Shown here in pieces: positions 1 to 9,139 of a DNA stretch of 64,000 nt. Position numbers and translations under genes: made by a program. Below the pieces are notes generated by a model that was not told the origin of the DNA, ran no database searches, and saw nothing but the letters and a program-made list of their open reading frames with translations. Position 1 is the first letter of the stretch; each line of letters starts with the position of its first letter. This stretch comes from Streptomyces sp. NBC_00659 (lineage in GTDB: Bacteria > Actinomycetota > Actinomycetes > Streptomycetales > Streptomycetaceae): positions 4,092,001-4,156,000 of the forward strand of contig NZ_CP109031.1 of the NCBI RefSeq assembly GCF_036226925.1. Reading direction: 5' to 3'.

Positions 1-2
1 AG

Positions 3-1436
3 GCGAAGAAGATAGTGCTCTGGACCGGCGGCACCATGGCGCTGGTCCTGGTGGCTGTCTCGGGCGCCGCGTACGCCTACCTCAAGCACCTCGAGGGCAA
101 TGTCCAGACCGAGGACGTCGGCGGTTCCGCCAAGGACGGCTTCAGCAAGGACGAGGCCTTCAACATCCTCATCATCGGCACCGACAAGCGCACCGGATCC
201 GGCAACGAGGGATACGGCGACAAGAACAGCGTCGGGCACGCGGACACGAACATCCTGCTGCACGTCTCCAAGGACCGGACGAACGCGACCGCGATGAGCA
301 TCCCGCGCGACCTGATCGTCGACATCCCCGAGTGCAGGTCGAAGCAGGAGGACGGCACCGAGAAGGTCATCGACCCCTCGGAGAACGTCCGCTTCAACAC
401 GAGCCTGGGCCAGGAGGGCCGGAACCCCGGCTGCACGATGGACACGGTCAAGGCGGTCACCGGCATCACGGTCGACCACTTCATGATGGCCGACTTCAAC
501 GCCGTCAAGACGCTGACCACCGCGGTCGGCGGTGTCGAGGTCTGTCTCGCCAAGGACGTCGACGACGACGACTCTCACCTCAAGCTCTCCGCCGGCAAGC
601 ACACCATCGAGGGCGAGCAGGCCCTCGCCTTCGTGCGCACCCGGCACAGCTTCGGCAACCAGGGCGACCTCGACCGCATCAAGGTGCAGCAGCAGTTCGT
701 GGGCTCCCTGATGCGCAAGATGAGCTCCAGCGACACCCTCACCAGCCCGACCAAGCTGGTCAAGCTGGCCGAGGCCGCCACCAAGGCACTCACCGTCGAC
801 ACCGGCATCGGCAGCGTCAGCACGCTCAAGGACATGGCCCTGGAGCTGAAGAAGGTGCCGCCGAAGAACATCACCTTCACCACGGTTCCGGTGATAGACA
901 ACCCGGCCGAGAAGGTGCACGCCACGGTTGTCCCCAACCCGAACACGGCCCCGGCGGTCTTCGACGCGATCAAGAACGACGTCTCCTTCAGCGCCGTGAA
1001 GCAGAAGGAGAAGAAGGAGAAGGCCGCGGTGGCCGCCCGCCTCAAGGGCTCCCGTTCCGCCGCCTCCGAGATCCGCGTCGACATCTACAACGGCGGCGCC
1101 GAATCCGGCTCCGCACAGGAAACTCTTAACTGGCTGCAGAATGATGAGGGCGTGCTCAAGTCCAGCCAGCTGGGCAACGCCGACACACCGCTGAGCAAGA
1201 CGACCCTGGAGTACTCTCCCGACCAGGCCGACCAGGCACGCAAGCTGGCGGATCTCATGGGGCTGTCCGGCTCGGCGATGAAGCCCGGCAAGAGCGAGAA
1301 GAACTCACAGGGGCTGCCCGCGATCGTGCTGACCCTGGGCAAGGACTTCAAGGGCGCCGGCGTGCCTTTGACCGCTGCGACGAAGGCGCCGGACGTGGAG
1401 AAGTCCACGGCGGACAAAACGGTGTGCGCGAAGTGA
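3..1436 (+). CDS. LCP family cell-wall glycopolymer ligase (5' end cut by window edge)
   Basis: LytR-CpsA-Psr proteins transfer undecaprenyl-linked glycopolymers onto peptidoglycan outside the membrane. The visible protein opens with basic residues (AKK) and a single membrane helix (about residues 5-25), so only a short cytoplasmic tail is missing to the left. The LCP core follows with NILIIGTDKR, the catalytic-site motif SIPRD, DHFMMADF, and VRTRHSFGNQGDLDR, which holds the conserved Arg and Asp residues. A C-terminal LytR_C-type region (IRVDIYNGG onward) follows. It is the first of four LCP genes in 8 kb. The GTG at 15 is an internal codon rather than a convincing start, because the frame is open to the edge. 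The class is clear; the exact polymer is not. Confidence 0.92.
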   Translation, partial: AKKIVLWTGGTMALVLVAVSGAAYAYLKHLEGNVQTEDVGGSAKDGFSKDEAFNILIIGTDKRTGSGNEGYGDKNSVGHADTNILLHVSKDRTNATAMSIPRDLIVDIPECRSKQEDGTEKVIDPSENVRFNTSLGQEGRNPGCTMDTVKAVTGITVDHFMMADFNAVKTLTTAVGGVEVCLAKDVDDDDSHLKLSAGKHTIEGEQALAFVRTRHSFGNQGDLDRIKVQQQFVGSLMRKMSSSDTLTSPTKLVKLAEAATKALTVDTGIGSVSTLKDMALELKKVPPKNITFTTVPVIDNPAEKVHATVVPNPNTAPAVFDAIKNDVSFSAVKQKEKKEKAAVAARLKGSRSAASEIRVDIYNGGAESGSAQETLNWLQNDEGVLKSSQLGNADTPLSKTTLEYSPDQADQARKLADLMGLSGSAMKPGKSEKNSQGLPAIVLTLGKDFKGAGVPLTAATKAPDVEKSTADKTVCAK

Positions 1437-1439
1437 CCT

Positions 1440-1524
1440 AACGGGTCCGTCAGGCGTCCTACAGGGCGCGAGCGGCGTCCGGCCGGGCGTGGAAGCGTCC
1501 GGCTCGACGCCCGACGGACCCGTT
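1440..1524 (+). terminator. long-range inverted repeat between two LCP genes
   Basis: Bases 1440-1458 and 1506-1524 form a 19-bp inverted repeat with one mismatch and a loop of about 47 bases. It fills the gap between the first and second LCP genes and ends just before the second gene's ribosome binding site. It could be an attenuator or an RNA-stability element. It is not a classical terminator because the loop is long and there is no T-run. Confidence 0.4.
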
Positions 1525-1555
1525 TGTCAGGCGCAGGGTGGGGAGAGGCTGGGAG

Positions 1556-3271
1556 ATGGCGCGAAGCAGTGTGCGCGGGGAGGGAGCACGACCACGTGTC
1601 CCGCAGGCCGGCGAACTGGGCTGGGACGACAGCATGTACGAGGAGGGCGGCGACTCCGTCCGGACGGCGGACGGCGTCGGCACCAAGACCGACGACGACG
1701 GCACCGGGCCGCCCGGCCCGCAGGGGCAGGATCCGCACGGCGGGGACGACGACGGACGGCACGGGACCACGGGCCGCCCCCGGCGCAGACGCCGAATACT
1801 GCGCTGGTCGGCGATGGTGCTGTCGGTCCTGATACTCGGCACCGCCGGCGCCGGCTATCTCTACTACCGGCACCTGAACAGCAACCTCAAGCAGGACGAC
1901 CTGAACATCGGCGACGCGAAGGACCGCGCCGCGAGGTCGAAACCGAACGCGGCGGGCCAGACCCCGCTGAACATTCTCCTGATCGGTTCGGACGCCCGGA
2001 ACTCCACCGAGAACCAGAAGCTCGGCGGCGCGAAGGACACCTTCGACACACCGGCCCGCGCGGACGTCCAGATGCTGCTGCACCTGTCCGCGGACCGCAC
2101 CAGCATGTCGGTCGTGAGCATGCCGCGCGACACCCTGCTCGAAATACCCAACTGCACCGACCCGGAAACCGGCAAGACCTACGCCGCGAGCACGTCGCCG
2201 ACGATGACGAACGACTCACTGGGCCGCGGCGGCCCCGGCTGCACGGTCGCGACCTGGGAGAAGCTGACCGACATCCACATCGACCACTTCATCATGGTCG
2301 ACTTCGCGGGTGTGGTGTCGATGGCCGACGCGATCGGCGGCGTCCCCGTCTGTGTGGACGCCAACATCTACTCGCACACCTCCACCGGTCACGGCTCCGG
2401 ACTCAAGCTCGAGAAGGGCACGACGTCCGTCAAGGGCAAGCAGGCCCTGCAGTGGCTGCGCACGCGGTACGGCTTCGAGGACGGCAGCGACATCGGCCGG
2501 ACCAAGGCCCAGCACCAGTACATGAACTCGATGGTGCGCCAGCTCCGTGAGAACACCACGCTGAGCAACCCGGGCAAGCTGCGCGGCCTCGCGGAGACGG
2601 CCACCAGCGCGCTGACCGTCGACCAGGGCCTGGGCTCGGTCACCAAGCTCTACGACCTCAGCAAAGAGCTGAAGAAGGTCCCGACCAAGCGCATCACCAT
2701 GACCACGATGCCGTGGGTGTACTCCAGCGACGGCAACCGGGTGCTGCCCAAGCCGACGGACGCGGACAAGGTCTGGCGGCTGCTGCGCGAGGACATCGCG
2801 CTGGACGGCAAGGACAAGAAGAAGACCGCGGAGAAGACCTCCTCGGATCCGGCCGCGGCGGACGAAAAGATCGCCGTGCAGGTGCAGAACGGCACCCGCA
2901 CCAGCACGCTGGCCCCGGTGCCCGGACGCGCGAGCGCGGTGAGCGAGCTGCTCGTCGGCGAGGGATTCACGCAGGCGAAGGCCGACCCGTCGACGGTGAC
3001 CACCGAGGCGGCCACGGTGATCCGCTACCCGAGCGCCGATCTGGAGGGTGACGCCCTGCGGCTCGCCAAAGCCCTCGGGATGTCGACCCACGCGGTGGAG
3101 AAGTCGGCGGACGTCTCCGGGGTCACGCTCGTCGTCGGCGCCGACTGGCGGGACGGCACGACGTACAAGGCACCCGAGGACGACGACTCGGCGCCCGAGT
3201 CCGCGAAGCTCGACAAGGGCTCGGACACCAAGGCCTGCATGCACGTCAACCCGGACTACACCTGGTCGTAG
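1556..3271 (+). CDS. LCP family cell-wall glycopolymer ligase
   Basis: Second LCP ligase, about 571 residues. A charged, low-complexity cytoplasmic tail of about 80 residues ends in RRRRRILR. A membrane helix follows, then the extracellular LCP core (NILLIGSDAR, SMPRD, DHFIMVDF, LRTRYGFEDGSDIGR). A LytR_C domain (KIAVQVQNGTR) is near residue 440. I chose ATG 1556 because GGGGAGAGG lies about 9 bases upstream; the in-frame GTG at 1538 is the alternative. It has the same architecture as the first gene, which suggests duplication. It ends just before a strong bidirectional terminator. Confidence 0.92.
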   Translation: MARSSVRGEGARPRVPQAGELGWDDSMYEEGGDSVRTADGVGTKTDDDGTGPPGPQGQDPHGGDDDGRHGTTGRPRRRRRILRWSAMVLSVLILGTAGAGYLYYRHLNSNLKQDDLNIGDAKDRAARSKPNAAGQTPLNILLIGSDARNSTENQKLGGAKDTFDTPARADVQMLLHLSADRTSMSVVSMPRDTLLEIPNCTDPETGKTYAASTSPTMTNDSLGRGGPGCTVATWEKLTDIHIDHFIMVDFAGVVSMADAIGGVPVCVDANIYSHTSTGHGSGLKLEKGTTSVKGKQALQWLRTRYGFEDGSDIGRTKAQHQYMNSMVRQLRENTTLSNPGKLRGLAETATSALTVDQGLGSVTKLYDLSKELKKVPTKRITMTTMPWVYSSDGNRVLPKPTDADKVWRLLREDIALDGKDKKKTAEKTSSDPAAADEKIAVQVQNGTRTSTLAPVPGRASAVSELLVGEGFTQAKADPSTVTTEAATVIRYPSADLEGDALRLAKALGMSTHAVEKSADVSGVTLVVGADWRDGTTYKAPEDDDSAPESAKLDKGSDTKACMHVNPDYTWS

Positions 3272-3292
3272 CACCGGCCGACGGTGAACGGC

Positions 3293-3328
3293 AGTTGGGC
3301 CCCTCTCGAAGTCGAGAGGGGCCCAACT
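3293..3328. terminator. bidirectional terminator
   Basis: Perfect 17-base arms (3293-3309 and 3312-3328) with a 2-base centre form a strong hairpin. It lies between the convergent LCP gene and the glycosyltransferase gene and can serve both strands. Confidence 0.85.
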
Positions 3329-3353
3329 CATGTCCGGTGGGAGGGACGGCGGC

Positions 3354-4385
3354 TCAGCGGGTCGCGCCGACGACCGCCGGCCGACGGGACGCGATGACCT
3401 TCTTCGCCAGGGACCTGGGGCTCGTCAGGAAGCCCCAGCCCCACGACATGTGCATCGTCGCGAGCGCCACGGGGATCTGGAGCCGGGCCTTGGCGGGCAG
3501 CCCCTTGCCCGCGGGCAGCGAGCCGAGCCCTATGGCGGCGAGATAGCCGGCCGGGACGATCAGGCCCCAGGGCGTCAGCACCGCGCCGACGACCAGGCCC
3601 GCCGCGATCGCGCAGACGGCGGTCGGCGGGGCGAGGTAGCGCAGGTTGATGGAGCCCTCGTGGTAGCGGGCGACGACGTGCCGCCAGCGGCCGTAGTCCT
3701 TGTACTGCTTGGCCAGCGCCTTGACGGACGGCCTCGGCCGGTACGAGACCTTCAGCTCGGGGGAGAACCAGATGAGGCCGCCGGCCTCACGGATCCGGAA
3801 GTTCAGCTCCCAGTCCTGGGCGCGGATGAACTCCTCGTTGTAACCGCCCTGCCGCTCCAGCGCCTCGCGCCGGAACACCCCGAGGTACACGGTCTCGGCC
3901 GGGGCCGCCTCGCCTCCCGTGTGGAAGGCCGCGTTGCCCACGCCGATCTTCGACGTCATGGCGGCGGCGACGGCGTGTTCCCAGTCGTTCTCGCCCTCGG
4001 CGTGCATGATGCCGCCGACGTTCTGCGCGCCGGTCTCCTCCAGGAGCCGTACGGCGGTGGCGATGTAGTTCGGGGACAGCATGCCGTGCCCGTCGACGCG
4101 CACGACGACGGGGTGCCGGGACGCCTTGATCGCGGCGTTCAGGGCCGCGGGCGTGCGCCCGGTCGGGTTCGGCACCGTGTGGACGCGCGGGTCCTCACGG
4201 ACGAGTTCGGCCGCGATCTCGTCCGTCCGGTCCGTTGAGGGACCGATGGCGATCACGACCTCCATCTCGCCGTCGTACTCCTGCGCCAGGATCGCTTGGA
4301 CGGCCCCGCGCAGATGCCGCTCCTCGTTGAGGACGGGCATGATCACAGAAACGGCGGGGGACCGCACGTCAGACTTCTCGCTCAT
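3354..4385 (-). CDS. GT2 family glycosyltransferase (ExoA-like), membrane-associated
   Basis: 343 residues. The N-terminal GT-A fold shows SVIMPVLNEERHL near residue 14, VRVDGHG near residue 95 (the DxD-region equivalent), and AQDWELNFRIREAG (the acceptor/QxxRW-region equivalent). Two hydrophobic segments near residues 255-290 anchor it in the membrane. This layout matches ExoA-type transferases that extend polyprenol-linked glycans on the inner membrane face. Lying among four LCP genes, it plausibly builds part of the glycopolymer those ligases attach; that link is inference. It is transcribed away from the third LCP gene across a shared promoter region (4386-4559). Confidence 0.88.
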   Translation of the reverse strand: MSEKSDVRSPAVSVIMPVLNEERHLRGAVQAILAQEYDGEMEVVIAIGPSTDRTDEIAAELVREDPRVHTVPNPTGRTPAALNAAIKASRHPVVVRVDGHGMLSPNYIATAVRLLEETGAQNVGGIMHAEGENDWEHAVAAAMTSKIGVGNAAFHTGGEAAPAETVYLGVFRREALERQGGYNEEFIRAQDWELNFRIREAGGLIWFSPELKVSYRPRPSVKALAKQYKDYGRWRHVVARYHEGSINLRYLAPPTAVCAIAAGLVVGAVLTPWGLIVPAGYLAAIGLGSLPAGKGLPAKARLQIPVALATMHMSWGWGFLTSPRSLAKKVIASRRPAVVGATR

Positions 4386-4559
4386 CGGAGTTCACGTTAC
4401 CGCGAACGGGGGACACGGTCGCGCGCCGCCCGGCGTAAGGACCGGGCCGCAGATCGTATGGGCCTACCGTGCACACGGATCCCCATGCCAGCGGAACGCG
4501 GCTCCGTCCGGCCCGCGGAACGCTTCCCTCCCCCGTCCAGCCTCGCGGAGGTGTCCCCC
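4386..4559. promoter_or_regulatory. divergent promoter region, glycosyltransferase / LCP gene
   Basis: The gap between two divergent genes must hold both promoters. I could not identify convincing -35/-10 pairs. The LCP reading frame stays open through the gap (ATG at 4458 and 4485), so its 3' part could be coding if an earlier start is used. Confidence 0.4.
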
Positions 4560-6053
4560 TTGCCCACGCCGCCCCGCTCCCCCGTCCGCCCTCAGCGCCC
4601 CCCGCAGCCGTCTCCCGCGCGGCGTCCCGTCCGGCGCTCCGACGGACGGCCCGTACGACCCGTACGGCGCAGGAGGCCACGCTGGGCCATGCGGGCGCTG
4701 ACCACCGTCTCCGTGGTGGTCCTCGCCTCGGCGGGCATCGGACACGCGGTGCTGAGCAGCCTGGACGCGGACATCGCCCGGGTCGACCCGTTCAAGGACA
4801 TGAAGAACCGGCCCGAGGGCGGCCACGGCATGAATCTGCTGATGGTCGGCACCGACGGCCGGGAGAAGATCGCCGAGGCGGAGCGGCGGAAGTACCGGCT
4901 CGGCGGCGCGCCCTGCCACTGCACCGACACGGTCATGATCGTGCACATCTCGGAGGACCGGGAGCGCGCCAGCATCGTCAGCCTGCCGCGCGACTCCTAC
5001 GCCGAGGCGCCCGCGCACACCGACGAGGTCACCGGCAGACGGCACGCCCCCCACCCCCTCAAGCTGAACGCGGCGTACGCGGAGGGCGGCCCGACCCTGA
5101 CCGTGCGGACCGTCGAGAACATGACCCACGTGAAGATCGACCACTATATGGAGGTCGACTTCACCAGCTTCATGAAGACCGTCGACGTACTCGGCGGCGT
5201 CCGTATCTGCACCGCGCAGCCGCTGAAGGACCGGTACACCGGCCTCGACCTGGCGGCCGGCCCGCATGTGCTGGGCGGCGGACAGGCCCTTCAGTACGTA
5301 CGGTCCCGGCACACCGACGGCTCCTCCGACCTCGGCCGGATGAAGCGCCAGCAGCGCTTCCTGGCCTCTCTCGTCTCCCAGGCCACGTCGTCCGGGGTAC
5401 TGCTGAACCCGATGAGGTTCCGGGACGTGACACGGGCGGTGCTGGGCTCGGTGCGGGCCGACAAGGGGTTCGGCACGGACGAGCTGCTGGACCTGGGCCG
5501 GGCGATGCGGAACTTCTCCCCGTCCTCGTCCGAGTTCACGACCGTGCCGATCGGACAGATGGCCTATGCCGTCAAGGGCATCGGCTCGACCCTGAAGTGG
5601 GACGAGCCGAAGGCGAGGAAGCTGTTCCAGGAACTGCGCGAGGACAAGCCGCTCGCGGCGCCCCGGGCGCCGCGGCCGAGGGCCGTCCCGGTCGCGGTGG
5701 CCCCGCAGCGGATCCGGGTCCAGATCGAGAACGGAACCTCCACGACGGGTCTCGGCAAGCGGGTCGACGGCGCGCTCGCCGCCACCGGCTTCCGCACGAC
5801 GGGCCGTCCCACGACGGCCCACGACCCCACGGTCCGGCGCACCGTCGTCGCGTACGACCCCCGCTGGGACCGCTCGGCGAAATCCCTCGCGGCCGCGCTG
5901 CCCGGTGCCGAGCTGCGCGCGGTCCGCGGGCAGGGCCCGCTGTTGAAGGTGATCGCCGGTGCGGACTTCAAGCGGGTGACGCGGGTACGGGCCGACGATC
6001 CCGCTCAGGGCGAGTCCGGGGTGGTCACGGGAGACCAGGTGGTGTGTCCCTGA
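4560..6053 (+). CDS. LCP family cell-wall glycopolymer ligase
   Basis: Third LCP ligase, about 497 residues from TTG 4560. GGAGG at 4547-4551 sits 8 bases before that TTG, the best site in the region; GTG 4551, ATG 4485 and ATG 4458 are in-frame alternatives. A Pro/Arg-rich cytoplasmic tail precedes one membrane helix (ALTTVSVVVLASAGIG). The LCP core follows with NLLMVGTDGRE, SLPRDSYAE, DHYMEVDF and VRSRHTDGSSDLGR. A LytR_C domain (IRVQIENGTST) is near the C-terminus. Its stop is only 29 bases from the convergent thioesterase stop. Family assignment is firm; the start is uncertain. Confidence 0.9.
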   Translation: MPTPPRSPVRPQRPPQPSPARRPVRRSDGRPVRPVRRRRPRWAMRALTTVSVVVLASAGIGHAVLSSLDADIARVDPFKDMKNRPEGGHGMNLLMVGTDGREKIAEAERRKYRLGGAPCHCTDTVMIVHISEDRERASIVSLPRDSYAEAPAHTDEVTGRRHAPHPLKLNAAYAEGGPTLTVRTVENMTHVKIDHYMEVDFTSFMKTVDVLGGVRICTAQPLKDRYTGLDLAAGPHVLGGGQALQYVRSRHTDGSSDLGRMKRQQRFLASLVSQATSSGVLLNPMRFRDVTRAVLGSVRADKGFGTDELLDLGRAMRNFSPSSSEFTTVPIGQMAYAVKGIGSTLKWDEPKARKLFQELREDKPLAAPRAPRPRAVPVAVAPQRIRVQIENGTSTTGLGKRVDGALAATGFRTTGRPTTAHDPTVRRTVVAYDPRWDRSAKSLAAALPGAELRAVRGQGPLLKVIAGADFKRVTRVRADDPAQGESGVVTGDQVVCP

Positions 6054-6082
6054 CCCGGGACGCGTGATCCGAACGGCAGGCC

Positions 6083-6631
6083 CTACTCGTCGAGGCCTTC
6101 CGCCGCTCGCTTCTCGCGGAGTTCCATGATCGCGCGGCGGCGGGCCAGCCGGTGCGTGCGGCGGATCTGCGCCTCCTGGAAGCGGCGCTCGTCACGCTCG
6201 GTCTCGGTGATGACCGGTGGCACCCGGCGGGGCTTGCCGTCGCCGTCGACGGCGGCGAACACGAGATAGGCCGAACCGACCTGCTGAGGCGGGGTGGACT
6301 CGTTCCAGCGCTCGGCCAGGACCCGCACACCGACCTCCATCGAGGTCCGTCCGGTCCAGTTGACCTGGGCCTTCACATGGACCAGGTCACCCACGCGAAC
6401 GGGTTCGAGGAAGGCCATCTCGTCCATCGAGGCGGTGACGGCGGGCCCGCCGGAGTGCCGCCCCGCCACGGCGCCCGCCGCGTCGTCGACGAGCTTCATG
6501 ATCACGCCACCGTGCACCGACCCCAGAAGGTTCGTGTCGTTGTGGGTCATGATGTGGCTGAGGGTGGTGCGGGACGCGGAGGTCGGCTTGCCCGGGATGT
6601 CGTTTTCCGGGTTGGGGGCCTGGTCTGTCAT
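6083..6631 (-). CDS. acyl-CoA thioesterase, hotdog fold (4HBT)
   Basis: 182 residues. It hydrolyses acyl-CoA to free acid and CoA in the cytoplasm. The signature region HIMTHNDTNLLGSVHGG carries the catalytic Asn/Asp and HGG turn of the YciA/BACH-type hotdog thioesterases. DEMAFLEPVRVGDLV and the SYTFV-like SAYLVFAAVD strand follow. The C-terminal 40 residues are charged and helical. ATG 6631 is preceded by GGTGGAGG; the frame stays open further upstream, but that stretch overlaps the next LCP gene on the other strand and is not coding-like. It sits as a lone reverse-strand gene between LCP genes, with no clear link to them. Confidence 0.88.
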   Translation of the reverse strand: MTDQAPNPENDIPGKPTSASRTTLSHIMTHNDTNLLGSVHGGVIMKLVDDAAGAVAGRHSGGPAVTASMDEMAFLEPVRVGDLVHVKAQVNWTGRTSMEVGVRVLAERWNESTPPQQVGSAYLVFAAVDGDGKPRRVPPVITETERDERRFQEAQIRRTHRLARRRAIMELREKRAAEGLDE

Positions 6632-6749
6632 GTCCTCCACCTTATGCCGGGCGCATGGCGGTCTCTTTGCATCAGGTCTGCAACAGGCGTGACCCAGATC
6701 TCCCTGCTCTCTTGTAAGGCGCCTGGTGGAGAGCGGCACACTGGTCGGC

Positions 6750-8048
6750 ATGAATGATTGGCCCGACGGGTGGTCCGACGACAACCGCAGCAACCGCTAC
6801 GGACGCGGCAGCGCAGGCGCACAGCCTGAGAGCGCCCGCGTCATGCGCCAGGTCCGCCGTGGGCCCGCCGCACCCGCACCGGGCCAGGGCGCGCCGCCGT
6901 ACGGCGCAGGGGTGCCCCGGCAGCCCTCGTACGTCGACGGCCAGGGCCACGACGAGGGCCAGGGCCACGACAACGGGTACGACTCCGGCTACAACACCGG
7001 CCACGTGTACGGCAACGGGCCCGGCGGTCCGCAGGGCCCCGGCGGCGGTGACGCCTACCCCCGGCGCCCCGCGCCGAACTGGCGGCGCCGGATCAAGTGG
7101 ACCGCGATCACGCTGGTCACCGCGCTGGTCGTGGTCTCCGTCGGAACGTACTTCTGGGCCGACTCCAAGCTCCACCGAGACGTGGATCTCTCCAAGGTCA
7201 TAGACCGGCCGGAGACCGGCGAGGGAACGAACTATCTGATCGTCGGTTCCGACAGCCGCGCAGGCATGTCCGCCGAGGAGAAGAAGAAGCTGCACACCGG
7301 CTCCGCCGAGGGCAAGCGCACGGACTCGATGATGATCCTGCACACGGGCAGCAACGGCTCCACGCTGCTCTCGCTCCCGCGCGACTCGAACGTCACGATC
7401 CCGAAGTTCCAGGGGTCCGAGTCCGGCAAGATCAAGGGCCCGCTGGGCACGAACAAGCTGAACGCGGCCTATGCGTTCGACGGTCCCACCCTTCTGGTCA
7501 GGACCATCGAGTACAACACCGGCCTGCACATCGACCACTACGTGGAGATCGGCTTCGCCGGGTTCGCGGGCATCGTCGACGCGGTCGGCGGCGTCGAGAT
7601 GACGCTCGACCAGGGCTTCAAGGACAAGTACTCCGGCGCCGACTTCAAGGCGGGCAAGCAGACGCTGAACGGCGAGCAGGCCCTCGCCTTCGTCCGTACC
7701 CGGCACGCCTTCGCCGCCTCGGACCTCCAGCGCACCAAGAACCAGCAGAAGTTCCTGGCCGCCCTGGCCCACCAGGTCGCTACCCCCTCGACGGTCCTGA
7801 ACCCGTTCAAGCTCTACCCGACGATGGGTGCGGGCCTGGACTCGCTGGTCGTCGACAAGGACATGAGCCTGTGGGACCTGGCCGACATGTTCTGGGCCAT
7901 GAAGGGCGTCACCAGCGGCGACGGCACGTCCATGAACATGCCGATCTCCGGTTCCAGCGGCGGCAACCTCGTCTGGGACAAGGCGAAGGTCAAGACACTG
8001 GTGGACGAGCTCAAGAACGACGAGAAGGTCACGGTGACAGGCAACTGA
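6750..8048 (+). CDS. LCP family cell-wall glycopolymer ligase, lacking LytR_C domain
   Basis: Fourth LCP ligase, about 432 residues. A long Gly/Asn/Gln-rich cytoplasmic tail (repeats of GQGHD) precedes RRRIKW and one membrane helix near residue 115. The LCP core is complete: NYLIVGSDSRAG, SLPRDSNVTIP, LNAAYAFDGP, DHYVEIGF, VRTRHAFAASDLQR. Unlike the first three it stops soon after the core, with no LytR_C module. ATG 6750 is chosen; GTG 6726 is an in-frame alternative. It converges with the kinase gene at 8183, with two hairpins between them. Confidence 0.92.
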   Translation: MNDWPDGWSDDNRSNRYGRGSAGAQPESARVMRQVRRGPAAPAPGQGAPPYGAGVPRQPSYVDGQGHDEGQGHDNGYDSGYNTGHVYGNGPGGPQGPGGGDAYPRRPAPNWRRRIKWTAITLVTALVVVSVGTYFWADSKLHRDVDLSKVIDRPETGEGTNYLIVGSDSRAGMSAEEKKKLHTGSAEGKRTDSMMILHTGSNGSTLLSLPRDSNVTIPKFQGSESGKIKGPLGTNKLNAAYAFDGPTLLVRTIEYNTGLHIDHYVEIGFAGFAGIVDAVGGVEMTLDQGFKDKYSGADFKAGKQTLNGEQALAFVRTRHAFAASDLQRTKNQQKFLAALAHQVATPSTVLNPFKLYPTMGAGLDSLVVDKDMSLWDLADMFWAMKGVTSGDGTSMNMPISGSSGGNLVWDKAKVKTLVDELKNDEKVTVTGN

Positions 8049-8141
8049 CCCGTCACCGAACGGCGTTGACGGCGGCCTGACCCGTTCAGGACCGCCGCCG
8101 CCGTCGACCCGGCCCGGCATCGCACGAGGTCGCCGGTCCCC

Positions 8142-8186
8142 TTGACCCACCGACACCACCGCCTCGCGACGGTGACGGTGGGTCAA
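8142..8186. terminator. convergent terminator hairpin
   Basis: Eleven-base complementary arms (8142-8152 and 8176-8186) overlap the stop codon of the kinase gene. A second imperfect GC-rich hairpin (about 8068-8107) lies closer to the LCP stop. Together they separate the convergent genes. Confidence 0.55.
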
Positions 8187-9139
8187 TTGCGTAGAGAGCG
8201 CAGGGTGATACTGCCGCGGGTGCGCGGGCCGTCGAACTTCGAGCGGTCGACCACGGGCCTCGGGGCCGGTTCCGCGGCCATGAGACGGATGGTGTCGCGA
8301 CCCGCGAGAGCGGTGCACCACTGGGCGAGGTGGGGGCGGGTGCCACGCGGACCCGACGCCTCCTCCCAGAGGTCACGGACCGCGTCGGCCCGCCGGTCGT
8401 CGAGCACGCCGGACAGCGGCTTCAGGGGCTTGCCGGGCGTCACGTACGCGTCCTGGCTCACGACACGGCCCACCACCAGAGCCGCCTTGTAGCGGTCGCT
8501 GTCCACCGTGGCGCTGCCGGCGGCGGCCAGCGGGTCGTGCCAGTCGGGGGTGTCCGCCTGTTCCAGGACCGGGGGCCGCCCGGCCATGCGGACGCCGTCG
8601 CAGTCCAGGAGATACGGGGCGGGTGCGGGCCGGACGGTCCACAGCACGTTCGCGTGGGACACGTCACCGACGACCAGCCCCAGGGTGTGCAGCCACCGGA
8701 AGAGCCCGAGGAAGGCGACGAGCAGCGCGAACCGCTCGGCCGGCGACGGCTGCGCGACGGCCTGCCAGGCCGCCTTCGGCGGCCGGAGCAGATAGGACAG
8801 GTCGGTCAGCCGGGTCTCGCCGCGCGAGGTCGGCCAGGTCATGGAGTCCGGCGCCCGGCGCATCAGGAAGCCGGTCGCCCTGCCGCCGTCCATGACCCGG
8901 CACTGCGGCCACGCCGTCTCCCGGTCCAGGCGCTCCCGGTCGGCCGGGGCGAGCCCCTGGCGCAGGGCCACGAGCGCCGCCAGCCGACCGGCGTCGACCT
9001 TCCCCGGCTCGCGATAGCTCTTGTACAGCAGCCGGCCGGGACCGACGACGTCGTACACCTCGCCCTGGCCGCCGTCGCCGACGCGCACGCCGAGGGTGAG
9101 CGAGCCGAGCGTCACGTCGGCGCCGTCGTCGGTGCTCAC
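8183..9139 (-). CDS. divergent protein kinase, TerY-P triad type
   Basis: 318 residues with a protein-kinase fold: Gly-rich loop VGDGGQGEVY near residue 18, a candidate ATP lysine in LLYKSY, catalytic-loop equivalent VGDVSHANVLW, and DFG equivalent DCDG. The HRD histidine and arginine are not conserved, as in the divergent kinases linked to TerY VWA proteins and PP2C phosphatases. GTG 9139 overlaps the stop of the phosphatase gene (GTGA), so translation is coupled. It is the last gene of the five-gene operon 8183-13004. Its likely role is to phosphorylate a partner that the adjacent phosphatase dephosphorylates; this is inferred from gene order. Confidence 0.82.
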   Translation of the reverse strand: MSTDDGADVTLGSLTLGVRVGDGGQGEVYDVVGPGRLLYKSYREPGKVDAGRLAALVALRQGLAPADRERLDRETAWPQCRVMDGGRATGFLMRRAPDSMTWPTSRGETRLTDLSYLLRPPKAAWQAVAQPSPAERFALLVAFLGLFRWLHTLGLVVGDVSHANVLWTVRPAPAPYLLDCDGVRMAGRPPVLEQADTPDWHDPLAAAGSATVDSDRYKAALVVGRVVSQDAYVTPGKPLKPLSGVLDDRRADAVRDLWEEASGPRGTRPHLAQWCTALAGRDTIRLMAAEPAPRPVVDRSKFDGPRTRGSITLRSLRN

